Shown: positions 23,525 through 33,552 of the stretch, in pieces
Layout of the letters: each line of letters starts with the position of its first letter
How positions within the stretch are numbered: position 1 is the first letter of the stretch
Made by a program: the position numbers and the translations under genes
Notes under the pieces: model-generated
Database searches by the model: none
Seen by the model: the letters and a program-made list of their open reading frames with translations, nothing else
What the model was told of the DNA's origin: nothing
NCBI RefSeq assembly: GCF_016097555.1
Contig: NC_054713.1
Coordinates: forward strand, 46,077,928-46,141,927
Direction: 5' to 3'
From: Gigantopelta aegis
Taxonomy: Eukaryota > Mollusca > Gastropoda > Neomphalida > Peltospiridae
DNA length: 64,000 nt

Positions 23525-24195
23525 AGGAATTGTCGCCGATCAGCTGATAACATGTTGTTGTGAACAGTCGCCTTCGTCAAACCACCCAGGTTTTGTCTTT
23601 GAATCTTTGATCACCGCACCGCCGCTTTTCATGGCTCGAAATTTAACACAATGGCGCGTTTAGCAGCACCTCTTTCAACAGCTACACGTTTAACTCGCTA
23701 CACAAGACAAAAAGTCCAATCAAAGCGACATCTCCATGAAACTTAGCGCATCAATGACGTGAAACAAACAACTTTGATTCCAGGGACGACGAGACAATGT
23801 CCAGTTATCACAGTCACACGAGAATGGACGCCATCTTGGCGACTTAGCCACCTACTGGCGTCCCGGCGGTACGCCTTCAGTAGACTGGTTATCAAATGAT
23901 TACCGCTGTAATTCCACACCGCGTTACAAGTGGTGCGACCGCCTCACCCGCGGCGAACTGGGGTAGAAACAGAGCACGTGGAATTAATACCTAGGAGATA
24001 AGAAATTAAGAGCTAGAGGATAAGAAATTAACGGTTCGCACCCACGGAGATAAGTAGATGTGAACTGCACACATCAAAGAGAAAGGTACAATAGTAGCAA
24101 TATAGACCTTAGCTGACCCGGATGAGAAAAGCGCGGCGGAACCAGCGGGGAGCGCCTTGCCCGGCAGTGATCCGTCCGGATTATGCATGGAATTT
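23525..24195. other. Unique GC-balanced island, candidate regulatory DNA
   Basis: No repeat and no convincing ORF. Contains 'cgccatcttggcg' near 23831 (YY1-like core with symmetry) and CACGTG near 23976. A 16-bp motif 'gaggataagaaattaa' recurs in close form at about 23994-24030. Function unknown. Confidence 0.4.
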
Positions 24196-24396
24196 ATTGT
24201 AATCACACTTCTAGAAATGTGAGGTGGGGGTTGGGGGGGGCAGAAAATGTCGCTCTAAATGCACACTATGTTTTCTGATATTGTATTTAACAGACAGGTT
24301 TTGCTTGCCATTTTATAGTTTGTTTATTTTTGGCGCGTATATCAGGCGTGTATGCTGGAATTACATTTTTTTTTTAAAAAGAGGATGGTCTAGACT

Positions 24397-24707
24397 CAGG
24401 CGCGGATCCAGGATTTTTAAATGGGGGGGGGGGGGGCCCGAGGGCGCAAAGCGCCCGAAATTCCTAGTGGGGTCCGGGGGCATGCTCCCCCACGAAATTT
24501 TGAAATTTAAGTGGCCTGAAACGCGATTTCCTCGCATCTGAGTAACAAAATAGCTATATTAACGTATGTTTTTGGTATTGTCATACTGTTTTTGTTATCT
24601 TCAAAATTTCATAAATTTCATAGTTAAAAAAAATTAATAACTTGACCCCAAAAATAGGGGGGGGGGGGGGTCCGGGCCCCTTGGGCCCCCCACTAAATCC
24701 GCGCCTG
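24397..24707. mobile_element. CAGGCGCGGAT-ended MITE with 5-bp target duplication (AGACT)
   Basis: Ends CAGGCGCGGAT and ATCCGCGCCTG, flanked by AGACT (24392-24396 and 24708-24712). G/C-rich outer parts and an AT-rich middle; 311 bp, no ORF. Same family as 14018-14963. Confidence 0.9.
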
Positions 24708-24813
24708 AGACTGTAGCCAGCGAGCTTTATAGGGATGTCGAGTCACAGGCTACTCCAACGGAAAATATATTGAAACAAATTATATTTCCTTGAGCAGGGA
24801 GGGCTTTCTCCAC

Positions 24814-25230
24814 AACTGGTATAAAAAATGGCGTGGTATGTACTATCCTGTCTGTAGGATGCTTCATATAAAAGATGTTTTGCTGCTATTCGGAAAGACA
24901 TAGCACCATCACCCCCACCCCCGCTTGCTACCGACCTTGGTGGGGCTGCTGGTGCTCCCTTGCGGTCCCTCCTCTCCCCCCCTCCCCCACCTTTCCTGTC
25001 CTGGACGGAGGAGCCGGCCGAGGCTGGCTCTTGCGCCCAGGACAGGCGTGCGCTACAAAAGCTTGTGAATGTGTACATAAAGCCCTATGACCTGACCTGA
25101 CCTGACCTATTCGGAAACAGTAGCTCATTGCGTGACGGCAGCTGGTGTCCTGATTCACTATTACGTCCGACGAAATATAGCTGTAAATAAAAATGTCTTG
25201 AGTTTGTCGTGCTACGTCAGTTATATGTAG
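24814..25230 (+). mobile_element. SINE-3 fragment carrying a SINE-4 insertion
   Basis: 'gtatgtactatcctgtctgt' to 'gctgctattcggaaa', then SINE-4, then 'ctattcggaaacagtagctc' to 'atgtcttgagtttgtcgt'. This is normal SINE-3 order once the insert is removed. Confidence 0.85.
24897..25106 (+). mobile_element. SINE-4 with 11-bp target duplication and (TGACC)n tail
   Basis: Flanked by CTATTCGGAAA at 24886-24896 and 25107-25117. Contains 'gcccaggacaggcgtgcgct' and ends in 'cctatgacctgacctgacct'. The intact duplication shows a recent LINE-type retroposition. Confidence 0.9.
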
Positions 25231-25527
25231 TTGCTGTTTTACCCGCCGACTCATAAAAATCGACTTATCTTACTTGTGGGGTTTTTCTTTGTCATTTTTA
25301 TTTCCATGCTTTAACAAAACATGTTTCATGCCTATTGATTAGTTGATTAAATGTAGACATAATGAAAGATCCGCTAGGTTTATATTGGACCCCTCCCGCC
25401 CCCCCCCCCCCAACCCCATCCCCGCCAGCTCCAGACCACGCTAATGTTATGCAACTCTTGACAAACACCTCTACATCTCGGGTCCCCAGTAGCAATTTGC
25501 AAAGAGCCAGCATTAAAATATCTACTT

Positions 25528-25777
25528 CTCTAGTCCATATACTACTTCTCGTTCCAGTCAGTAAACCACGACTGGTATATCAAAGACCGTGGTATGTACC
25601 ACACTGTCTGTGGGATGGTGCATATAAAAGATCCCTTGCTACTAATGGAAAAATGTAACGGGTTTCCTGTCTAAGACCATGTGCCATTACCAAATGTGTG
25701 AAATGCAGTAGCCGATGATTAATACATCAATATGCTCTAGTGGTGTCTGTAATTAAGACAAACTCTAACTTTCTACT
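25528..25777 (+). mobile_element. SINE-1, 5'-truncated
   Basis: Begins at 'tactacttctcgttccag' and runs to 'ctctagtggtgtctgtaatt'. Confidence 0.88.
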
Positions 25778-25809
25778 CTAACCCCTGTACGCCTTTGGTA
25801 CATTTCATC

Positions 25810-26510
25810 ATTACCCACTCTCCCATGTACGTGCGTACGTCGATACTCTTCACTGAAAGTATATTGAATACTCCCCCATGTACGTGCGTACGTCGATACT
25901 CTTCACTGAAAGTATATTGAATACTCCCCCATGTACGTGCGTACGGCGATACTCTCCACTGGAAGTATATTGGATACTCCCCCATGTACGTGCGTACGGC
26001 GATACTCTCCACTGGAAGTATATTGGATACTCCCCCATGTACGTGCGTACGGCGATACTCTCCACTGGAAGTATATTGGATACTCCTCCATGTACGTGCG
26101 TACGTCGATACTCTCCACTGGAAGTATATTGGATACTCCCCCATGTACGTGCGTACGGCGATACTCTCCACTGGAAGTATATTGGATACTCCCCCATGTA
26201 CGTGCGTACGGCGATACTCTCCACTGAAAGTATATTGGATACTCCCCCATGTACGTGCGTACGGCGATACTCTCCACTGAAAGTATATTGGATACTCCCC
26301 CATGTACGTGCGTACGGCGATACTCTCCACTGAAAGTATATTGGATACTCCCCCATGTACGTGCGTACGTCGATACTCTCCACTGGAAGTATACTGGATA
26401 CTCCCCCATGTACGTGCGTACGTCGATACTCTCCACTGGAAGTATACTGGATACTCCCCCATGTACGTGCGTACGTCGATACTCTTCACTGGAAGTATAC
26501 TGGATATAGT
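25810..26510 (+). repeat. 53-bp minisatellite, open in several frames on both strands (about 13 copies)
   Basis: Unit 'tactcccccatgtacgtgcg' 'tacggcgatactctccactg' 'gaagtatattgga'. The unit has no stop in most frames, so ORFs up to 238 aa appear on the minus strand and 151 aa on the plus; these are by-products. Each unit holds GTACGTGCGTAC, close to palindromic. Confidence 0.95.
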
Positions 26511-26626
26511 TACGAGTTAGAACGTGTACATTAATTTATACACCTCAAAATTTAAACACTCACAGACAATACGTTTACTGATTTCTCGTTATTCTATAAC
26601 TGTGAGAACTTTGTCCTCCGTCAGCG

Positions 26627-26647
26627 CCCCCCCCCCCCCCCCCCCCC
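26627..26647 (+). repeat. Poly-C tract (21 C)
   Basis: An uninterrupted C run at the edge of unique DNA. Confidence 0.95.
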
Positions 26648-26699
26648 TTGTAGGCTACAGTATCTATACTTGATATCCTCTGGGCATGCATAATTAATG

Positions 26700-26975
26700 A
26701 AAAACTTTATGTTTGTTTAACGATACCGCTAGAGCACATTGATTTATTAATAATCAGTTTTTAGATGTCAAACATTTGGTAATTCTGACATATAGTCTAA
26801 GAGAGGAAACCCGGCTCGTTTATATACACCATCCTACAGACAGGATAACACATATCATGGCCTTGATATACAAATCGTGGCGCACTGGCTACAACATGAG
26901 ATAGCCCAATGGTCCCACTGGCGGGGGTCGATCCCAGATCCTAGATCGACTGCGCATCAGGCGAGCGATAAATTC
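26700..26975 (-). mobile_element. SINE-1
   Basis: From 'tgtttgtttaacgataccgc' to 'gactgcgcatcaggcgagcg'; degenerate head. Confidence 0.87.
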
Positions 26976-27111
26976 AAATAAAAGGTCTTGTGAGTATTCT
27001 ATATAAACATCAATATCGGGTTTCTCCTCTCACTGTAGATCGTGTCCATTTACCCTATGTACACCCAATAATTATAGTTTAGTATGTTGCGGCATCACCA
27101 ATTAAACGGGA

Positions 27112-27425
27112 TGGGGCGGGATTTAGCTCAGTCGTTTGAGTGCTCGCTTGAGGTGCTTGCGTCGCAAGATCGAACCATATCGGTGGATCCATTCAACTGA
27201 CTGTATTTTTTTTCCGTTCCAACCAGTGCAACACAACTAGTCAAAGGTCGTGGTATGTGCTTTCCTATCTGTGGGAAAGTGCATATAAAAGATATCTTGC
27301 TGCATTAGGCAAAATGTAGCGGGTTTCCTCTTATGAGTACGTGTCACAATTACGTACCAAATATGATTAATTAATCAATGTGCTCTAGTGGTGTTGTTAA
27401 ACAAAACGAACTAACGTTTTTCATC
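27112..27425 (+). mobile_element. SINE-1 variant head copy
   Basis: 'ggcgggatttagctcagtcg' and 'gaggtgcttgcgtcgcaaga', then the SINE-1 body and 'gttgttaaacaaaacgaact'. Confidence 0.88.
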
Positions 27426-27614
27426 AAACAAACGTTCCTATACTATACTCCGCCCGGTGTGGAATCTGCAAACACGTATTTCAAACTCCTCACACTGACA
27501 TTCAAAAACACGATCGAAAGAAGTCGAGAACGGTCGTTCACGTTAACAGGTTACCTCGTGTCAAGATAGTCGAGAACCGTACTTCGTTATCCACAAAATC
27601 CTACTGGGCAAACA

Positions 27615-27705
27615 AAAGTTTATTTTGTTTAACAACCACGGCCTTTGATATACCAATTGTGGTGCACTCCCAAGAACGAGAAATAGCCCAATGTGTTCAC
27701 TTGTG
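27615..27705 (-). mobile_element. SINE-1 fragment
   Basis: 'accacggcctttgatatacc' to 'gagaaatagcccaatgtg'. Followed by poly-G (27719-27736) and T/G-rich low-complexity DNA. Confidence 0.75.
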
Positions 27706-27987
27706 CAGGACCTTTAACGGGGGGGGGGGGGGGGGGTCTAGACTGGCGGCGATGTTTTTTTTTTTTTGAGGGGGGGGGGGTTAAGTCGTGCGACCCAGGA
27801 ATTTTTTTTTTTTTTAAAGAAGAAAATTTGCTCGAATAGTGGTGGTGGTGTGTGTGTGGGGAAGGTCGACCCCCCATACTCACACGCGCCTGTACGTGTA
27901 GTACCCGAGATGTAGACCCCCTCCATACACACGCGCCTATATGTGCAATAATATATGTGTAGTAATCTGTACGTTATCAAAAACGTT

Positions 27988-28200
27988 AAAGTTTGTTTTC
28001 ACCACCAGAACACATTGATATATTAATCATCAGCTATTGGACGTCAAACATTTGCTAATTTTTGACGTATACATTTTTTCATCAGTAGCAAGGGATCTTT
28101 TATATGTACCACGCAATAGGCAGGATATTGATTAATTAATCATCGGCTATTGGATGTCAAACATTTGGTAATTCTGACATAGTCCTAGAGAGGAAACCTG
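27988..28200 (-). mobile_element. Two overlapping SINE-1 3' fragments
   Basis: 'atattaatcatcagctattg' and then again 'gattaattaatcatcggct', each followed by 'gtcaaacattt'. The second lies inside the first, breaking it at 'caggata'. Confidence 0.75.
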
Positions 28201-28206
28201 CCATAT

Positions 28207-28515
28207 TTACCGGCCTCGGTGGTGTCGTGGTTAAGCCATCGGAAATAAAGCTGGTAGGTACAGAGTTCACAGCCCGGTACCGACTCCCACCCAGAGCGAG
28301 TTTTAACGACTCAATGTAAGATCACTACACCCTCTTCTCTCTCACTAACTACTAACAATGGGTAGGTGTAAGACCACTATACCCTCTTCTCTCTCGCTAA
28401 CCACTAACAACTAACCCACTGTCCTAGACAGATAGCCCAGATAGATGAGGTGTGTCAACAGGACAGCGTGCTTGAACCTTAATTGGATATAAGCACGAAA
28501 TAAGTTGAAATGAAA
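28207..28515 (+). mobile_element. SINE-2, near full length with internal duplication
   Basis: Head 'ggcctcggtggtgtcgtggt', 'cagagttcacagcccggtac', body with 'ctacaccctcttctctctca' present twice, and 3' end 'ataagcacgaaataagttga'. Confidence 0.9.
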
Positions 28516-28518
28516 TGC

Positions 28519-28670
28519 TCAGGGCTTCTAGATTATGATTATATCCCATGGCTAGTGATATTCAATGTTGGGCTAGTACATAACTACTAATGCCATGCCC
28601 GACGGCTAGTTTTTGGTCAAATGTTGCAGTTAAATCTATTTTGTAAATATGAATATCCTGGGTTACCAGA
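28519..28670 (-). mobile_element. Dispersed element, inverted relative of 8125-8330
   Basis: Starts 'ctcagggcttctagattatg' and contains 'ggctagtgatattcaatgtt', the reverse complement of the element at 8.1-8.3 kb. It follows the SINE-2 tail directly. Confidence 0.7.
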
Positions 28671-29555
28671 CAATAAACTTTCTGTTTGACTAAAAACAGC
28701 GTATAAAACAAAACGACCAGTTATGCAAAACCAAAGACAGTGTGATATATTTTCATAGTTTAATAATATTAACAAACAGAAGTGGTAGTATGGAGGTATC
28801 ACAGAAACAAGGTCTGTAGACAGACTGGTAGGAGAAATATGAACATGTGAACACAGCGAAGAGATATTTTGAACACAACTGGCAAACACAGATTAAACAG
28901 ATAGGCTTCAGTCCTTTCTCTCGTGTAGGGCTTTGAAAAGAAAAATTGTTTTGAAGTTTAGAAAAAGAATAGAAATGAAAGAAAGAAAAAAGAAACGAAA
29001 AGATAAAGAAATAAGGAAGATATAATAAAAAAAAAGAAAGAAAAAAGTAATATTTAAAAAAAGAAAGAAATCCCCTCCCCCTTAAAAAAACAATAAAAAA
29101 ACAAACCCATCAAAGAACAAAGAACAAATTGTTCAGTTTGATGTATACATATAAAAAAGGGGTTAACATGTATGAAATTTATCAATATGATAATTTGTCT
29201 TTTAGCATAATGTAATATTTGATCCAAATATAAAATTTAAATAAAATAAAAATAAACAGAACAAAGAGAAAATAGAAAGAAAGAAGAGAGAAAATGTGTG
29301 TTGTTTGGGACGATTTGCTGTTTAGCAATTAACAAACTACCAGAAATGGACTTCATTGAAAACTATATAATGAATCAACAACACTGGTTTTTCGCGATGT
29401 GTCACAGTCTTTCTATAAAGTTTTAAAGATAATCCAACTGTTTATGAATATTCGTCAATAGCACTAGAGCGACAATACGCCAGATGACAATACTGCACAC
29501 CTGGCACACGGCGGTTCAAATCTGTCCAATGTTCTTCATCCGGGGAATGAGCCAA
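28671..29555. other. Downstream region of HES gene A, A-rich
   Basis: Probably holds the 3' UTR on the minus strand. 28960-29290 is A/G-rich low complexity. No clear single polyadenylation signal could be chosen. ORF 28617-28889 on the minus strand has no recognisable domain. Confidence 0.4.
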
Positions 29556-32067
29556 TCACCAGGGCCGCCAGATCGTTTCATCACTGAACGAGCACGGCGA
29601 TGGAGAATGGGCCCGTCTCGACTGGCCGTGTGAATGAGACACTGGCACACTGGAGTAGGGATGCTGACGGTGTGACGTCAGCTTCGAGGTCAAAGGTGAA
29701 GTCGACATTTGGCGAGGTGCTTTGTGCGGCGCGTGCTCTTTGTCCAAGTTTAAAAATCTCGACTGGTAAACGTTCGTGATGCAGCGCAGTCCATTGTTGT
29801 GGCTTTGCACCTGGGACAGAGATTTTGAATTCTCGTTTCCCGCCCAGTAGGCCGCCGTGTCACAGTTCTGCACGCGCGACACAGATGACACAGATGATGA
29901 TGACGATGACGAAACGGGAGTCGAGTGAGCAATAGGCATCAACAGATATCCTTCCGCAGTGGCGCACTGTTTGTAGGAAGACGGCAGAGCAGATTCAGGG
30001 ATCTGAATGTTCAACTGTTTAAGAACACAATCCTCGTTTTCAGTGTCCGAAACACTTTGTCCGTTCAGAGGGGTTTGTAGGCGGGGGGTCGGCGGAGATG
30101 TGGCTTGTAGGCGGGGGCTCGGCTGATGTGACGGAGAGGCGTTGCCGCTGACAATGTTACTTGTGGCCGACGTCGGCGTGTTGACAACGGTGATGCAGTC
30201 TGTGAGATGTTGGTTGAGGTTGTCGCGGATTCGGCTGTCCACGCCGTTGGCGTTGTCGATGTAATTCATCACCTCTCCGGCACACTCCGTGAATCCAGCT
30301 CGGTACTTTCCGGCCAATGTCGGGTTCGCTGCCATGACGCTGACACACTGCTGACGTTGTACGTGTTTCAGATATTTCACGGTCATTTCCAAGATGTCTG
30401 CCTTTTCCAGACGGGAAAATTGAGCTCCCTAAAAGAAAACATAGATATAATTATAATAAATTGTTTAATAAAGATAAAAGAATGCCTTGCTAATGGAAAC
30501 ATAGCGAGTTTCATCTTTAAATTAAGACTATATGTCCGACTTAGCAAATGCCTGACACCCAATAGCCGATGATTAATAAATCAATGTGCTCTAGTGGTGT
30601 CGTTAAACAGGCAAATTTTAATAAAGACGGAAACGAAACAGACAGCACTTGTAATTACTGTGAGTATTACGAAATGGTTCAGAAATAATTTTGACGTAGA
30701 ATCATTTGAAATCATTTGATGATCAGAAAATAAAGAGACAGACAGACAGACAGACAGATATAGATAAAGAGAGGGAAAGAATGTAAAAAGATAGGGCACG
30801 ACAACTAGCAGAGACACTGTTCTGAATTAAAATGAAATCTATGGAGTTAACAAGAACATTACTAGCATTACTAAGAATAACACCCAGCCCTGCTAATATT
30901 TAAACAGTCTGCAGTCGTCAAACTAAAATTGAAATTCAGTACACATCGGACTAATTGTAAACACAGCTCAGTACATCTACAGTCGTCAAACTAAAATTGA
31001 AATTCAGTACACATCGGACTAATTGTAAACACAGCTCAGTACATCTACAGTCGTCAAACTGAATTTAAAATTCAGTACACATCGGACTAATGCTAAACAG
31101 CTCAATATATCCACGGTCGTCAAACTGAATTTAAAATTCAGTACACATCGGACTAATTCTAAACAGCTCAATATATCCACGGTCGAAAAACTGAATTTGA
31201 AACGAACTAATGTTAAACACATTGCGAATCAAACTTGGTATGAAGTGTTAAATACTTACGTCTTGCTTGACGGCCTCCAGCAGCAGACTCTTGAGTTGTC
31301 CCAAACTGCAGTTGATGCGTTCACGACGTCGCTTCTCAACCAGCGGCTTATTCGTCTGTTCACAGAAGAAAGGAATATAATATATAGCTAACGACAAGCC
31401 AAGTACTCCTTGCGATAAATAGGCGCAAGATGTCAGCAACTACGGAGTAGGGGGAGCTATACATTAAATTGTTTTTGAAATGGGGGTGGGGGTGGAAGGT
31501 GGGGGGGGGGGGGGATGGCAACGTATCTATATAGTGTTAGCGAGACCAGCAGGTCTGTTACGACACTCTGGTTCTGTCGAGTTCATTTGTTGATTAACTC
31601 CAAACTAATGTGATGCGCTACTACATATTTGTTCGCTATACAAGCGGTTTCAATCAATATTTAATCTGAATTTATTGAGTCCGTTAATCATCAAGTTAGG
31701 TAGAATGATATTATTTTGAACAGATACAAAATGAAAGATGTACTAGTACCCAAATGTATTACTAAAATAAAGCATAATTGTTACAATGTCTTCATAAGCG
31801 ATATTAGATCAAAATATTAATAAGTTTTACCTTAAAAAGTAACAGTTGAAGTAATAGACTTACAACTTTTTTTCAAGACAACAATATTATCAAAGTAATT
31901 TAAAAGTAAGGAACTATAATTAAAAAAAGAGAGATAATTATAATAAGTAATACTTAAAGAAAAGAAAAGAAAAAGAACAATAATGATAAAGGTTATTTAT
32001 GCTGATTAAAACTTACCCTTCTCGAAGGTAATCTTTCCGTGGAGCTGTGTTCTGTTGATTGTAACAT
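29556..32067 (-). CDS. HES1-like: HES-family bHLH-Orange transcriptional repressor, gene A (3 coding exons)
   Basis: Coding exons on the minus strand are 32067-32017 (17 codons), 31355-31260 (32 codons) and 30428-29556 (290 codons plus stop). Donors are GTAAGT twice, acceptors end in ACAG and TTTTAG, and both introns are phase 0, giving 339 aa. The basic region is at residues 20-32 with the HES-type proline at 21 ([13 protein letters not shown]). The helix-loop-helix runs to about 74 ([14 protein letters not shown]), the Orange domain is about 85-127 (KYRAGF, then [10 protein letters not shown]), followed by a Ser/Pro-rich linker with a serine run, and WRPW at 336-339. HES proteins are nuclear Notch-pathway repressors that dimerise through HLH/Orange and recruit Groucho/TLE through WRPW. 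Compared with gene B it lacks the intron between HLH and Orange, and has Glu where most HES1 proteins have Ala in the basic region (RRRERIN). The start is the first ATG after a likely TATA box about 105 bp upstream. The exon model and family call are firm; the exact orthology within HES is not. Confidence 0.93.
30478..30625 (+). mobile_element. SINE-1 3' fragment in intron 2 of HES gene A
   Basis: 'gccttgctaatggaaacata' to 'ctctagtggtgtcgttaaac', antisense to the gene. Confidence 0.82.
30911..31205 (+). repeat. 68-bp tandem repeat in intron 2 of HES gene A (about 4 copies)
   Basis: Units begin 'cagtcgtcaaactaaaattg' (30912, 30980, ...) and include 'cagtacacatcggactaatt'. Close to, but outside, the bHLH exon. 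Confidence 0.87.
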
Positions 32068-32129
32068 GTTTCTTCTTCTTTATCTCTGTTTACCGACAGA
32101 TGCGGGTTTTGTGCCAAGTCGCTGCGTGA

Positions 32130-32320
32130 CGGATCGTCAAAGTTTGTGTCTCCCACGACCGACTCCCGTGTTATATATCCCCGTCCACACGACTCCAGAA
32201 AGGTGCGAAAGTATGCAACACGGTTTCCCACGGTCACTGCCGGCGCGACCAGCCAATCAGCGAGGCGCACGGACCGCTGGGAAGTGTATCGGCATGCGAC
32301 AGCCGCGCGCTGATTGGCTG
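32130..32320 (-). promoter_or_regulatory. Proximal promoter of HES gene A with CSL site, CCAAT boxes and TATA
   Basis: Reading the minus strand, ATATATAA lies at 32178-32171 and is a good TATA candidate, putting the start of transcription near 32145. CGTGGGAA (consensus YGTGRGAA of CSL/Su(H)) is at 32232-32225. A CCAAT box lies on the plus strand in 'agccaatcag' (about 32251-32260), with an inverted one in 'tgattggctg' (about 32311-32320). The block from 'tgcaaca' through 'ttcccacggtc' to 'gccaat' aligns with the gene B promoter, so it has been kept since the duplication or by selection. Notch control is inferred from the CSL site and gene family. Confidence 0.75.
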
Positions 32321-32454
32321 ACGGACAGATGTTCACTGAAAGCGGCAGACTGCCTGTAGAAGAATGTCGCTGTTAGTTTCTTTCTTTCTTTCTTAATTTT
32401 TTTTTAAAAACCCTTCTTGTAAACACGGACACGTGTGTCGGCGCGCTGCTCAAG

Positions 32455-32462
32455 TGTGGGAA
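32455..32462 (+). promoter_or_regulatory. Upstream CSL/Su(H) site of HES gene A
   Basis: TGTGGGAA on the plus strand, facing the proximal minus-strand site from 230 bp away (start to start). The bases after it (AAACCCC) resemble those after the matching sites upstream of gene B and in the orphan module at 19700. A CACGTG E-box lies just downstream at about 32430. Confidence 0.65.
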
Positions 32463-32643
32463 AACCCCTCCCCCGACCTGGCCCTTCACAGCTCACTGGC
32501 CGCGGCCATTCTGCCGGGCTAATTAAACATTCCTGTACGGAGAAGTAATTGCCGCAGTTATTCTGCCCGGTCGAGAAGCGTTCCGATGGCTGGCGAGCGA
32601 AGCCGAGGTTTATCGAGCGTGGACAAGTGGCGTGCGATGAAAC

Positions 32644-32651
32644 CGTGGGAA
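32644..32651 (+). promoter_or_regulatory. Third CSL/Su(H) site upstream of HES gene A
   Basis: CGTGGGAA on the plus strand inside a non-repetitive, GC-balanced stretch (32400-32760). A 13-base motif, GTCTCGATTACCT, lies further upstream at 32725-32737 and recurs with one change at 20024-20036 near the orphan module. Confidence 0.5.
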
Positions 32652-32794
32652 AAGGCGCGCGCAATAATGGAGAAGTAAACACGTCGAGAGTTTGTCTGAC
32701 GGGACAATGGGGGAGTCGACCCGAGTCTCGATTACCTGAGTGAACCCGTGACACTTAGAAACTCACGTCATTATGCACCAAAAGCCAAACATTA

Positions 32795-32925
32795 CGGCTT
32801 ATATTATATTATATTATATTATATTATATTATATTATAGTATATTATAGTATAATTAATAATATAATAATATGTTATTATATTATATTATATTACACCAT
32901 AAATAATAATAATAATAATATGGTT
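32795..32925 (+). repeat. (TATAT)n-like pentamer microsatellite
   Basis: 'ttatattatattatattat' with interruptions, then 'aataataataataat'. Confidence 0.95.
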
Positions 32926-33108
32926 GCTGTGTTGTGTACCAACTCTCCACTTTTCCCAATTATTATGCGTAGAAGGCTGGAAATGCTACACTTGGATACC
33001 TGAAATTCTAAATTTTCTCGTGTCCCAAACGCCCCCTCGGGTCATACAATTTCCGATTCCCCTAACCATCGCACTGACAGTGCCCCACCCCTCAGTTTCG
33101 TGAGCCTT
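32926..33108 (+). repeat. Left copy of a duplicated segment of about 175 bp
   Basis: From 'gtgttgtgtaccaac' through 'tgcgtagaaggctggaaatg' and 'ccgattcccctaaccatcgc'. The same segment with few changes is at 35262-35430. No coding signal. Confidence 0.88.
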
Positions 33109-33171
33109 GGGTGATATTAGTATATATACATTTCGTCGGTTATTGCACGTCATAACGGCATCACATACCGG

Positions 33172-33445
33172 TAGCGAGACGTAGTCCAGTGGTAAATCGC
33201 TCACCTGATGTGCGGTCAGTGTGGGATCGATCCCCGTCGGTGGCCCATTAGGCTATTTCTCGTTCCAGCCAGTGCACCACGACTGGTATATCAAAGGCCG
33301 TGGTATGTTCGGTCCTGTCTGTGTGATGGTGCATATAAAAGATCCCTTGCTACTAATTGAAACTGTTGCAGGTTTCCCCTCTAAGACTATGTGTCAAACT
33401 TACCAAATGTTTGACATCCAATAACCGATGGTTAATAAATCCAAA
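33172..33445 (+). mobile_element. SINE-1, near full length
   Basis: 'gagacgtagtccagtggtaa', 'gcggtcagtgtgggatcgat', body to 'aaccgatggttaataaatc'. The terminal 'gtcgttaaac' is absent. Confidence 0.9.
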
Positions 33446-33552
33446 TCAGAGATATAAATTGCCGTATGTCGCCAGGACCATCAACGACGATACTTGTGTC
33501 CATCAACGACGATACTTGTGTCCATCAACGATGACGAAATGTATACAGGGCC

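Larger units (their letters stand above)
32400..32760. promoter_or_regulatory. Unique upstream region of HES gene A
   Basis: GC-balanced island with two CSL sites (32455, 32644), CACGTG near 32430 and the motif shared with the orphan module (32725-32737). ORFs on both strands here look incidental. Confidence 0.5.

Noticed and set aside
25773..26489. 238-aa repetitive ORF (minus) and overlapping plus-strand ORFs
   Set aside because: 53-bp tandem repeat open in several frames on both strands; no start context, domain or splice signals.
29750..30348. 60-63 aa ORFs in other frames of HES gene A exon 3, and 30207-30572 on the plus strand
   Set aside because: Shadows of the real exon in wrong frames or strand.
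32013..32336. 107-aa minus ORF over the HES gene A promoter
   Set aside because: It runs through TATA, CSL and CCAAT elements and is not in the frame of exon 1 (MLQSTEHSS).
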